Below, one piece after another: positions 9,572 through 19,700 of a stretch of 64,000 bases of DNA. The stretch lies in assembly GCA_028456385.1 (NCBI GenBank), contig JALNQF010000032.1, positions 124,001 through 188,000 of the forward strand. The letters are read 5' to 3'. Both the position numbers and the translations under genes were made by a program. Below the pieces are notes generated by a model. It worked only from the letters and a program-made list of their open reading frames with translations. It was not told the origin of the DNA and did no database searches. This stretch comes from Ophiosphaerella korrae. Its lineage: Eukaryota > Ascomycota > Dothideomycetes > Pleosporales > Phaeosphaeriaceae. Position 1 is the stretch's first letter, and every line of letters starts with the position of its first letter.

Positions 9572-10705
9572 ATGGACCCCACCAACCCCATGTTTAACTT
9601 CTACTTCTTCCAGGGCCAAAACTTCGAGCCCTCCGAGGCCAATGAGGTGCCGGCCCAGCCACAGTTGGTCCTGTCTCATAACTTCAACAACTTCAACAGG
9701 GCACCTGTCCCGCCACAGCCCGTCCAGCCCTGTTACTTCAACAATGGGGTACTGGCGCAACAGCCAGTCCAGCCCTTTGCCTTCAACGGGGTAATGGCCC
9801 AACCGCCATTCCAGCCCTTCAACTTCCACGATCCCAATAAAGTACCGGTCCAGCCACAGCCGGTCCAGCCCCTCAACTTCAACGGGGTGCCGACATCACA
9901 GGCAGTACAGCCCTACAACTACTACGGGGTATCGGCCCTGCCACAGCCGGTCCAGCCCTATGCTGCCGTCAACGCGTATGCCAATGCATACCCTGTGCCC
10001 CAGTCCCAGTCCCAGTCCCAGTCCCAGCCCACCCAGTTCGCCACCACAAATACGTGGATGCCTGTCGCCAAACAGGAGCTCATGGTAACACCCAAAGCGA
10101 TGGATGAGGCAGCGCGTGAGGCAGCTCCCCAGCCAGCGCGAAGGGGCCCAGGCCGTCCGCGCATCTACCCTCTCCCCGACCCAGCGCTTCCCAAACGGGG
10201 TCGTGGCCGCCCTGCTGGGGTCACGGACTCGTACAAGCGTTTGGCGAGGGGCGAGAAGGCGCAGTTGACAGGGAAAGAGCACAAGGAAAAGGTAAAGAGC
10301 CTCAAGGCGGCGCGAGAGGAGCAGCAGGGGCCGTCTACTGTTGTGCAGGAGGACCTGCCGGCTGCTACGATAGTGCCGGCAGTTGGGAGTTCTCGGGAGA
10401 GCTCCTATCACAGCGAGCAAATGAGTGTGTTCGGGAGCACCCAGGGGTCTCTAGGGGCTTCTTCTGAGAGCTCTCGTCCGAGCTCCCAAGAGGCCACTCT
10501 AGAGGAAGCTGAAGAAACCTTTTGGGGGGAGTTGACGACTCTTCAAGAGAGTCCCGAAGAGCGCGTTGTTCAGAAGAGCCCCGAGGAAGGCGTTAGTGGG
10601 CTTTCGCCTTGGGAGGAAGACTTTCGAAGGAGGTTGGAGGAGTGGCTGCAGAAGACGCGAGGGGGGGCTCAAGCCTCTCTGGGTCGGGGAACGTCGTCGG
10701 GGTGA
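9572..10705 (+). CDS. AT-hook protein with Pro/Gln-Phe/Asn repeats
   Basis: Single exon, 377 aa; the ATG at 9572 follows a CT-rich leader. Residues ~25-130 are about seven degenerate copies of a ~15-residue unit with the core QPVQPFNFNGV. A (QS)n run (SQSQSQSQP) follows at ~146-155. Two AT-hooks come next: GPGRPR near residue 191 and RGRGRP near 209. Each carries the G-R-P core that inserts into the minor groove of AT-rich DNA. A Lys/Arg-rich helix (YKRLARGEKAQL) and an acidic Ser/Glu-rich C-terminus complete it. The layout (Q/P-rich low-complexity region, DNA-binding hooks, acidic tail) suggests a chromatin or transcription factor, but the protein is an orphan to me. The coding repeats could vary in copy number between strains. 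Confidence 0.7.
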   Translation: MDPTNPMFNFYFFQGQNFEPSEANEVPAQPQLVLSHNFNNFNRAPVPPQPVQPCYFNNGVLAQQPVQPFAFNGVMAQPPFQPFNFHDPNKVPVQPQPVQPLNFNGVPTSQAVQPYNYYGVSALPQPVQPYAAVNAYANAYPVPQSQSQSQSQPTQFATTNTWMPVAKQELMVTPKAMDEAAREAAPQPARRGPGRPRIYPLPDPALPKRGRGRPAGVTDSYKRLARGEKAQLTGKEHKEKVKSLKAAREEQQGPSTVVQEDLPAATIVPAVGSSRESSYHSEQMSVFGSTQGSLGASSESSRPSSQEATLEEAEETFWGELTTLQESPEERVVQKSPEEGVSGLSPWEEDFRRRLEEWLQKTRGGAQASLGRGTSSG

Positions 10706-10812
10706 GGGTTGCCTTCATGGTGATCGTCGTCTCGCCATCTGGCCCAGACGATCATGGCGATGAGGAATCCCAGGAGGACTGCGATGATTGTCGGCGCTGC
10801 AGGATGGCGCAT
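10669..10812 (-). CDS. Candidate 47-aa single-TM microprotein, antisense to the AT-hook gene 3' end
   Basis: An ATG at 10812 opens a 47-codon frame with one strong membrane segment (PTIIAVLLGFLIAMIVWAR) followed by a charged tail (RDDDHHEGNPHPDDVPRP). It overlaps the last 37 nt of the AT-hook gene on the other strand. The hydrophobic helix with positive residues on its cytosolic side looks like a genuine tail or signal anchor. A frame this short can be chance, however, and the upstream codons are also open without protein-like content. No family is recognised. Confidence 0.35.
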   Translation of the reverse strand: MRHPAAPTIIAVLLGFLIAMIVWARWRDDDHHEGNPHPDDVPRPREA

Positions 10813-11633
10813 TGAATTTTTTCCCCCTGTATTTTCCTTGTGGTGGTTTGGCGATTTGGTGGCTTGAAATTTTGGCGTTCTGGATATTCGGCGTGTTAGT
10901 ATTCTGGTGTGCTTGGCTGGAGTCTTCTGTTCCAGCATGTTAGCCTTCGTTTTACGGCATTGCGTTGGCGTTAGCATAGACCACGATACCCCCCAGTGAT
11001 TCATGGTGTCGGTGTACACAGCCTGTGGACTTCGTATACACTGTTCCAAAACAACAATAATGTGCTTCTCTAACGCGATACCCTCTACCTAGACTCACCA
11101 CCAGTACTTATATCGCGCGCGCGACGTGGGCAGCTATGCACGCCGTGAATTCTGTTATCGCAATATTTCTTTCCAGAAAAATTATGTTTTGGAGTGAGGT
11201 TAAGAGAGAGTTCAGCGGGTGACAAGGCGGGAGCCAAAATTGTGGGGCTGGAAAAGTGGGGAACACCGGAGTCGGAGTCTCGGAAGCGACTCGTAGCTTC
11301 ACGTGAAGACGCGAAACGGGATAATATCTATTCTTGGAATGTCAAATGTCATAATCATACATCTTCCAAATCGCCAAAAAGTATAATTGTACAACATGTT
11401 TAGGTATCGGGAATATGTTCTCGTCAGGTCCTCTTATTGGGTACCTTGCTGATTAAGATACAAACGTATGCATGCCCAGACATAACACCATAAAGCAATG
11501 CATAACTTCTACGCTGCGTAATCTCATGTCCAAGCGTCCGCGCATACAGTCTGACCGAACAGATATGCAAATAGTATACGATATTGCGAAAATCTATACG
11601 CTTTTCCGAAAACCAATTTCGATGACATGGCTT
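10813..11633. other. Intergenic, 0.8 kb
   Basis: This holds the promoter side of the candidate microprotein and the 3' flank of the mannosyltransferase. A CG-alternating tract (CGCGCGCG) lies near 11114-11121. No other feature is seen. Confidence 0.5.
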
Positions 11634-12958
11634 TCAATCCATGCCCACATACTTGAACCATAGCGGCCGACAGTCCTCCTGATTAAGCCAATTCGCACCA
11701 TCAGTAAACTGGCCGGCAACGCAGCCTGAACACTTTGGACTGTTCGGACAATTGAAGAAGGGCACGTGTTGGTATCCGATGTCACGGAACCAGTGTATTT
11801 TGCTCTTGTCCTCAAATAGGCCTAGCGCAACACTATGGACAGGCGCATCGCCCCAGCGCTCGTAGAAGAAACCGCCGGCTCGATCGAGATGGGTGAAGTA
11901 GTCACGGTACTTTTTACTACGCCAGAAGCTCATGTCGGCGATCTCGAAGTTGGACCAGAAGTGGCATGTCGAGTATCCATTAGCTATGCGGGTGTTTTCT
12001 GGCCTTCGCTTGTCATCTTCCAACCATTTACGTGCACTGTTTGGATGCACGTAGTCTGGATGATCGCCGAGGAATTTGTTCGTTTCCGGCCACAAGGTAG
12101 CAACGCTGTCCGGGCTGTCGTACAGATTTATATTGAAACCATAGGTTTTATTATGATCCTGCATCCATTTAAATACGTCGTAATCGACATCGCAGAAGAA
12201 GCGAACGTGGGGCTCAACACGCCAGTAATACTGGATGTCCCCCAGGGCTGGATGCTCTGTGAACATGCCACTATTCCAGCGACACATTTGATGATAGGAC
12301 TGCTTGTCCATGTATTGTACTGATTGTTTGAGGAGGAGGTCGACAGATTCTTGGTAGAGATCGTGGTTGATCCATGAGGGTATATCCCAGTGCTCGGCCG
12401 GAATTAGTTCTATCGCGCAATGTCAGCTTGAACTGGCCTATATACGCAGGCAGATGGCAATATGTCATACCGTAGTGCACGTCAGCCTTGGTGGCTGCGC
12501 GTGTTTTCTCTTTGAATTCTTTGGTAAAGGGCTTATCGTTGAAGAAGGTCCATGGGTAGTTGAACTTGTGGTTCCAGGTTCGCTCCAGGTCATGCATGCT
12601 CTGCAGCATGCCCTCGAGCTCTTCATTACGGACCAGAGTTAGTATAGTAGCGTTGATGCGCGCGCTCACTGGGTTGTTTGCGGCGTAGTTGTCGCCTTGG
12701 ACTCGAGCCAATGGACCAGTCGGTTCGCCGGACGCTGAATCAGATTGTTAGTTAAGGAAAACATGACGATGTGCAAGAAGCCGTACGGTCTAGTAGCGGT
12801 TCGTGATACGTGTCGCCATGCAACGATAGGGGAAGTCTGCCATTGTTTGTCGGGAGCTGCAGGCTCGTCCGCGGTGAATGAAGCAGCCGCACAAACAGGT
12901 ACACAAAGATGCAGACCGTAGCGGCGGCCAAGTAGCGCATGCTCTTAGGCAACGCCAT
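11634..12958 (-). CDS. GT15 alpha-1,2-mannosyltransferase (KRE2/MNT1/KTR family)
   Basis: Exons are 12958-12787, 12734-12471 and 12409-11634. Introns 12735-12786 (GTACGG...TTCAG) and 12410-12470 (GTATGA...GATAG) are both in phase; the product is 403 aa. It is a type II Golgi protein with a short N-tail, a signal-anchor (YLAAATVCIFVYLFVRLL, ~residues 9-26), a stem and a GT15 catalytic domain. Family hallmarks are NATILTLVRNEEL, FNYPWTFFNDKPF, IPAEHW, YYWRVEPHVRFFCDVDYDVF, CHFWSNFEIADM and the Cys-rich CPNSPKCSGC near the C-terminus. It transfers mannose from GDP-Man to O-linked and N-linked glycans of cell-wall proteins. The paralog (Mnt1, Ktr1, Ktr4) cannot be told from motifs alone. It is divergent from GCP5. 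Confidence 0.92.
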
Positions 12959-13182
12959 GGCTGTAGGAAAGCTTCTCAAGGTCAAGGCTGGGACTGAAGC
13001 GACAGTCCCAGCCTGAGATGAAACAGAGGCAAGATAAGAATCGCATGAGTTGCTTTGCACGACCAGGTCGCCTGTGCCCGTGACGTGCGTCGACAGGGTC
13101 CACCGCGGGAAAAGCGGGGCACATCAACGTCCAACCACCAACAATCGCGTGCGACTGGACACTGACGCGTCAACATGGAAAT
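12959..13182. promoter_or_regulatory. Bidirectional promoter, GT15 / GCP5
   Basis: This 224-bp region separates two divergent start codons. An out-of-frame ATG (13175) lies 8 bp before the GCP5 start and could dampen its translation. Confidence 0.45.
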
Positions 13183-15780
13183 ATGGCCCAGAACGCAAAA
13201 ATCTCCGCCCTCACCGATGACCTGATCCACTCCATCCTGCAGTTTGATCCCGTCGCCAACAAGGTTGCTTATAGACACGCCAAAGAGATTGCGGCACGAG
13301 GTTTGCGAGGCTATCAGTATGCACGCACAAACCAGTTTGATGTCTCGTCCAGCTTCACCGGCCTAGACGAGAAATTTCGCATTAAAGGCCGTGATGATCT
13401 CGCCGATGCTCTAAGGCTGCGTCTCGAGAAGCTTGAGGGTCATACAAGCAGATTCAAGCCAGATTTCCTGTCTCTCCTACTACATTTATCTGACCGTCCT
13501 TTGGAGAACACCAAAGTTGAAGCTCTGGAGTTACTACTTTCGCTTAGCCCGCCGCCGTCGCCGCTGACATGGAAGGAAATCCTGGATGACGACCCATACA
13601 GCGATGAGGACATCTGGAAAGACATCGACTACGCCGCTGACTCTTCGGCCGACGAACAGACGACAAAGAGGCGGGAGAAAGCAAAGCCGTCACCGCCCAC
13701 TAGCGTTGAAGATGAAGATGCACACAACCCCGAGGCTTGCATCGTAGTAGGGGAGGACCATCTGACTCAGGAACTCCAGAAAACCCAATTCTGGGGCCGT
13801 CAGGCAATCGACCGCAACAGCAAGGTTGAGATTACCGAACTGCAGGCCGTGCGCGAGACCCTTTTCATGCTTGCAGGACTTCAGACCAGCCTCTTCCGAC
13901 TAGACCACCAACAGGGAGATATTCAAATCAACCCTCGCTATGCGCTTAGCCATGCAATGGCCGCTACTGTGGAGCATCTCCTATCCGAGCTGGTTGATAC
14001 TGCAAAGGAGATTTGCCGCCTGCGCCAATGGACGAAACGCTCATCAGCCTTGCCTCTTGTTCAGACTTTTGAGGCAGCTGTCAGATCACGACTGGTTTCC
14101 TATGACCGTTCCCTTGCGGAATTGCAACATCAATATTTGACACCCATCACTCCGATTACTGTCAGTTTGCTTGAGCTACATAACAACGTGCGTTCCCTTT
14201 CCGCGCCTCTTCTATGCCTTGCCAAAATAGTTTCCGATGTTGAGCCCGGTTTACTTGCGAATCCCTTCAGCCACTTAGAAGCACTATTCGACCAAGTCAC
14301 CCTCGCGCAGATAACACTTCAGACGGAAACTTTTCAGTACCTCGCTTGCGTTTTCTTCGAATGTTTAAGAACTTACCTGAGGCCAATTCGCATATGGATG
14401 GAAGCTGGTGAACTAGGACTAAACGACGAAACATTCTTCGTGTTCCAAAGTGACCCCGGAAGTGATATGTCGTCCCTCTGGCATGATCGATATACCTTGC
14501 GCCGGGGCGCTCGAGACGAGCTACGGTCCCCTTCATTCTTGAAGCCTGCCGTTAAGAAAATTTTCAACACTGGAAAAAGTATCATTTTCCTCAAAGAATT
14601 AGAAATACAAGCGGTGCAGCCTGGCGATATTGGTAGCGAGCCGCGGCTTGACCATGCAACAGTTTGCGGCATCTCGGAAGAGATGCCTTTGTCACTCTTC
14701 CCCGATCTCTTCCAGGGTGCATTTGAAAATTGGATGCAGAGTAAATATTCGCAAGCTTCTACCGTACTCAGACAGTATCTAATGGAGACCGGTGGCCTCA
14801 TGCGCACCCTCGTCATCCTCGAGATGCTGTATCTAGGTAAGAACGGAGCAATATTCGAGGACTTTGCGAACGCATTGTTCGAGCGCATGGATGCTAAGCG
14901 CAGAGGATGGAATGATCGCTACATATTGACAGAACTTACACGCAGCATCTTCAGCACCGTTATGCCCTCTTCCGAGACCGAAAAGATCACAGTACGCTCC
15001 TTGAAGGTAAAAAGCGGTGCTCAATCAACCACGAGCCTAGCCGCAGTGGCACTCGACTTTGCCCTCCCTTGGCCACTCCAAAACATCATCCAACGCTCCT
15101 CTACAACCATATACCAACAACTCTTCACATTCCTCCTCCAAGCCTACCGCGTAAAGTACATCCTCCAACACGCTCGCCCACCACGCGCCACACCCCGCAC
15201 CGACGCAAAAACCCAACTCACATGCAAACTCCACCACCTCCTCACTTGGTTCGTCGGCGTCTTGCGCTCCTACCTCACCGAAACAGCAATCTTCTTCACA
15301 GCCCGCGACCTCGCCGCCGCTATGCAGAAAGCTCAGGATATTGATGAAATGTCCCACGTCCACAGCGCACACATCGCGCACCTGCGAAACCGCGCACTGC
15401 TCTCGAAAGACGTCAAGCCTATTTTTACCGCTATCATCGAGATCTTAGATCTCGGCGTGGTTTTCGCGAAAGCGGTGGCGGGTAAAGACGCCGTGCACCC
15501 AACTGTGCCTAAAGCTCAGGCGAAGACGAAGGCGCGCCGAAATGTCCCTGCGGCGACGGAGCTTTCGGATGAGGAGGAGGGCGAACAGGACGAGGATGTG
15601 CCGGTGGCGAGGGCTGCACCGAAGAAGTCGTTGAGGGATGTTGAAGAGGAGTTCGGGAGGCTGCTTGCGTTTGTTGTTGCGGGGTTGAGGAGTGTGGGGA
15701 GGGTGGGGGGTGAGCCGATGTGGGAGCAGCTTGGGGAGAGGCTGGCGTGGGAGGGGAAGGGGAAGGGGGAGATTGTGTGA
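13183..15780 (+). CDS. Gamma-tubulin complex component GCP5-like (Spc97/Spc98 family)
   Basis: Single exon, 865 aa. The N-terminal block contains the GCP5 feature TWKEILDDDPYSDEDIWKDI near residues 128-147. The GRIP1 region follows (ITELQAVRETLFMLAGLQTS, ALSHAMAATVEHLLSELVDT). The C-terminal GRIP2 region binds gamma-tubulin (LPWPLQNIIQRSSTTIYQQL, FTFLLQAYRVKYILQ). A basic-acidic linker (~735-800) is low complexity. GCP5 (GcpE in Aspergillus, Mod21 in fission yeast) is a non-core member of the gamma-tubulin ring complex, which caps and nucleates microtubules at spindle pole bodies and septa. Assignment to GCP5 rather than GCP4/GCP6 rests on the N-terminal motif and length. The 3' end is G-rich and low complexity. 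Confidence 0.85.
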   Translation: MAQNAKISALTDDLIHSILQFDPVANKVAYRHAKEIAARGLRGYQYARTNQFDVSSSFTGLDEKFRIKGRDDLADALRLRLEKLEGHTSRFKPDFLSLLLHLSDRPLENTKVEALELLLSLSPPPSPLTWKEILDDDPYSDEDIWKDIDYAADSSADEQTTKRREKAKPSPPTSVEDEDAHNPEACIVVGEDHLTQELQKTQFWGRQAIDRNSKVEITELQAVRETLFMLAGLQTSLFRLDHQQGDIQINPRYALSHAMAATVEHLLSELVDTAKEICRLRQWTKRSSALPLVQTFEAAVRSRLVSYDRSLAELQHQYLTPITPITVSLLELHNNVRSLSAPLLCLAKIVSDVEPGLLANPFSHLEALFDQVTLAQITLQTETFQYLACVFFECLRTYLRPIRIWMEAGELGLNDETFFVFQSDPGSDMSSLWHDRYTLRRGARDELRSPSFLKPAVKKIFNTGKSIIFLKELEIQAVQPGDIGSEPRLDHATVCGISEEMPLSLFPDLFQGAFENWMQSKYSQASTVLRQYLMETGGLMRTLVILEMLYLGKNGAIFEDFANALFERMDAKRRGWNDRYILTELTRSIFSTVMPSSETEKITVRSLKVKSGAQSTTSLAAVALDFALPWPLQNIIQRSSTTIYQQLFTFLLQAYRVKYILQHARPPRATPRTDAKTQLTCKLHHLLTWFVGVLRSYLTETAIFFTARDLAAAMQKAQDIDEMSHVHSAHIAHLRNRALLSKDVKPIFTAIIEILDLGVVFAKAVAGKDAVHPTVPKAQAKTKARRNVPAATELSDEEEGEQDEDVPVARAAPKKSLRDVEEEFGRLLAFVVAGLRSVGRVGGEPMWEQLGERLAWEGKGKGEIV

Positions 15781-16767
15781 GTGTTGGATGAGTTGAACTT
15801 TTTCAGATTTTAGGAAAATACCCTGCTTTGGTGCGAGCTTTGCTCAGGCCTTTTCGAGAGCCTGGATAATCGGTATGCTACCGGCCTAAATGGCTACTAG
15901 GCTTTTAGCTAAGTGGAGAGTGGGTAGTTTTTGTTTGTCTGGCAAAATGAGTAGGAATGCGCATCTGTTAGCCGCATATTAGGTACCATGATGTCAGAAT
16001 CCGGGCGCTAAAACTTTGGTACATTGGAGCTTTTTGTCACCTTATTCTAATATCAACTCTAAGAATACCCTCGGATTATAGGTGACGGCGAATGAAGCGC
16101 CAATAGCTTAAATTTGAAATCTGGCTCTTTCAGAGTTCGAGTTGTAATTTGCAGAGGGCGCTTTGGCGTTGGCGGCGATCCAAGTTATCCTCACGCCCCT
16201 TCAAAATATTTCACGGCTCTATCTTATAATATAAATTTAGTATAGTATGTGATGACTCAAAACTCGACAAGTAGTGAAGTATTGTCGAGTTATTGCATTG
16301 TGGAGTTGTAAAGCGCTATCTATACGATTTCGCCCAAGTTCTTAGAATGTATCGCTGTTGTGAATGTTAATTAGGAGAAGATATTGTGCACAACTTCGAT
16401 TCCTCAAGCGTAAAGCCTGGCAATTGGAACGACAAGGCTGGGAGCAGAATTGTTCAAGTGGCGTAGGATGGCTGAGAGGTTATCTCAGCCACCTCCACTC
16501 GTGAGCACCATGTGGTGAACAACATCATGGTCCGTGCGTTCAGCTGAATGTGTTGTTGTCTCGAACTCTTGGCCTTATACCAGCCTTTCTGTTTGAGAAT
16601 TGTGCGTTCCAAGCATACTGGTTTTCTTCTTCGTGACCGTCAACTGGAGGTAGGTATTCACGACGCACCCTTTGTCTGCTCAGACTTCTTGCTAACGTGG
16701 TTCCCTCTAGCTCCGGTATTGGTTGCCTTGCGCTCCCGACCCGCCTAGCCTTGTCCTCTCCCAAACA
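15781..16767. other. Intergenic, 1.0 kb, with a short hairpin
   Basis: No gene is seen. A perfect 10-bp inverted repeat lies at 16261-16270 / 16282-16291. The DNA becomes AT-rich around 16060-16260. Confidence 0.5.
16261..16291. repeat. Perfect inverted repeat, 10-bp arms, 11-nt loop
   Basis: The arms AACTCGACAA and TTGTCGAGTT are exact complements, so a stable stem-loop is possible. It sits midway between GCP5 and the NLR gene, about 480 bp past the GCP5 stop. Its function is unknown. Confidence 0.6.
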
Positions 16768-19700
16768 ATGCGACTTTTGCACCTCAACGATAGCGGCGAT
16801 TTTATCCTTACCAAGGACTTAGTAGGCGACGATGTAATTCCACCCTATGGAATACTCTCCCACACTTGGGGTTCAGACGAGGAGGAGGTTACCTTTGAAG
16901 ACCTGACAGAGCATCAAGACATGGCCAAGGATAAAGTCGGTTATGCTAAGATCCGATTTTGTGGAGGTGAGGTTGCACGAGACAATCTACGCTATTTTTG
17001 GATTGATACGTGTTGCATCCAAAAAACGAATAGTGTCGAACTGTCCGAGGCAATCAATTCCATGTTTCAATGGTATCAGAATGCGGCCAAGTGCTATGTT
17101 TACTTATCCGATGTCTCCATCCCAGCGAACACGGAATTATGTTCTTCTGACTGGGAAATATCATTTCGACGAAGCCGATGGCATTCCAGAGGCTGGACTC
17201 TGCAGGTTAGTATTGAGAAAACGCTGGATACCAAAGAAACACGTAATTGATGGAATTCTAGGAGTTGTTGGCCCCCAAATATGTGGAGTTCTTTTCAAGA
17301 GAAGGTACAAAACTAGGGGGTAAATCGTCCCTTTTGCCTTTACTTCATGATATCACAGGAATTTCGATACAAGCACTCCAGGGATACCCTCTCTCGCGCT
17401 TCAGTGTAGATGAACGATTATCATGGGCGGATCTCCGTGAGACAAGACGTGAGGAGGATAAAGTGTACTCCCTTCTTGGCATTTTCAGTATTCACATGCC
17501 GCTGATATATGGAGAGAAGCAACAGAATGCGCTCGCTCGTTTGCGGAGAGAGATAACACAAACTCAGAGCAATAAGGCCCCAGACCCCCCGGTGCCACAA
17601 GTAAACCCCGGACGGAGAGAGCTAGAAATAAAATTGCTGAGGGCCCTCAGCAAGTCGCCGTATCGAGATCGAAAGGACCGAAATCCCGTTCGCGTACCTG
17701 GCACATGTGACTGGTTTGTCTCGCACGATCGCTTCCGGGACTGGCAAGAGAGCAAGGAGCCGAAATTGCTTTGGGTGTCTGCCGATCCAGGATGCGGAAA
17801 ATCGGTTCTGGCAAAACATTTGGCTGACACTATTTTGCCGAGTACAAAGACTAGAACAGTCTGCTACTTCTTCTTCAAGGATGATTTTGACGACCAAAAA
17901 AATATTATCAGCGCGTTGTGTTGTCTCCTGCAACAGATCTTTCTGGAAAACCGCTATTTGCTCTCTGACGCGATCCTGGAGCAGTTCCAAATTGACAGCG
18001 ACAACTTCACAAGTTCCTTCAATGACCTGTGGCAGACTCTTCTCAATGTCGCAAAAGACAACGCTGCCGGAGAGATTGTATGCCTTTTGGATGCGCTTGA
18101 CGAATGCCAAGACCACGGAAGGGCTTTACTAGCTCAGAAACTATGCCAATTCTATGGTACGGAGCGAACGTCTAGGCTGAAATTTCTAATCACAAGTCGG
18201 CCTTATGGAACTATTCGCCGTGGTTTCCAGCCACTAGATATTCCATCAGTACCAATGATTCACTTGAGTGGAGAAAGCGACATTGAGATGGAGAAGATCG
18301 CCCGGGAGATTGATATATTTATTCGAGCAAGAGTGCAAGATATTGGTGCGCGGCTGCGATTTACTCAAGACGAGAAGGATACCTTTTTGCAAAGATTACT
18401 GCGCATCCCGAACCGGACATATTTGTGGGTGCACCTAACGCTGGATCTAGTTGAGTCTGATATAAACATCAACAAGACTAGAATACTAAAGGCCACATCT
18501 CAGCTTCCCAGGACGGTTGATGAGGCTTATGATAGAATGCTCTCCAAGAGTCATGACATTGAGAACGCGAAAAAGATATTGCATCTCGTTGTGGCGGCAG
18601 CATGGCCCTTGAACCTGCAGGAAATGGCTATAGCCTTGGAAGTAAAGAACAGTCACCAATCTTGCCTCGATCTCAATCTTAGCCTTCCGCCTGAGGACCG
18701 GTTTCGAGAGAATCTGCGGGACACTTGCGGCCTATTCGTGACAGTCATTGACTCGAAAATTTATTTACTTCATCAAACCGCCAAAGAATTCTTAGTAAAG
18801 ATGAATGAAGGCGAAGACCGCCAAATGCCGACCTCCGAACTGAAGTGGAAGCATTCAATACAAGTACAAGAATCAAACACGATACTAGCCCAGATTTGCA
18901 TTCAATATCTACTCATGGACGAATTCGAAAGGACAGATTGCGAGGCTGTGCTTCAAAACCTTTCAGCTAGTTTATTCTTCGCCTACGCAGCGAAACATTG
19001 GGCTAATCACTTGCGTGAGGTAACAATGAAAGGACAAATTGCGATCATGCCAAAATTATTCAAGCTCTGTGATACAAGGTCAGAACGCTGCAAAGCATGG
19101 CTCAAAAAGTACTGGACTCAGGAAGGTGAACTTCCTGAAGGATTTACGACGTTAATGGTTGCCTCTCTTGTTGGAGTACTTCCAGTAGTAAAGTCATTGC
19201 TCAAGACGGAGAACATCGATGTTGCTGCCTTGGACAAAACGTATAAACGTTCTGCATTATCATGGGCTGCGAGCAACGGCAGAAACGATATAGTAAAACT
19301 TCTGATCAAGTATTCTACCTTCAGACGACGACACCTCAAACTGCCTTTCGGGCTTGTACCTGGAATTAACTCGCGAGACATATTTCGTCGCACCGCACTG
19401 ACCTATGCCGTATGGAATGGAAGTTTGGATGTCACCAAGCAACTGATCAACGCGGGTGCTCGTGTAGATATTGAAGATAAGATTGGGGGAACCCCACTAT
19501 CTTACGCTATCTGCTATGGACATGAAACAATCAGCAAGTCACTTCTAAGGAGTGGGATCTCTATGAATTCGAAGGACGATATAATCAAACAACTGCTGCT
19601 GTCAGCAATTGGCACGGGAGACGAACAAGTGGTCATATCGTTATTGGAAACTGATCAGGTTGAACTAGACGCAAGAGACAACAATGGAAATACACCACTG

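Noticed and set aside
17206..17261. Two separate genes (HET protein and NACHT-ANK protein)
   Set aside because: A GT-AG intron joins them in phase at the highly conserved RGWTLQ-ELLAP, so they are one gene.
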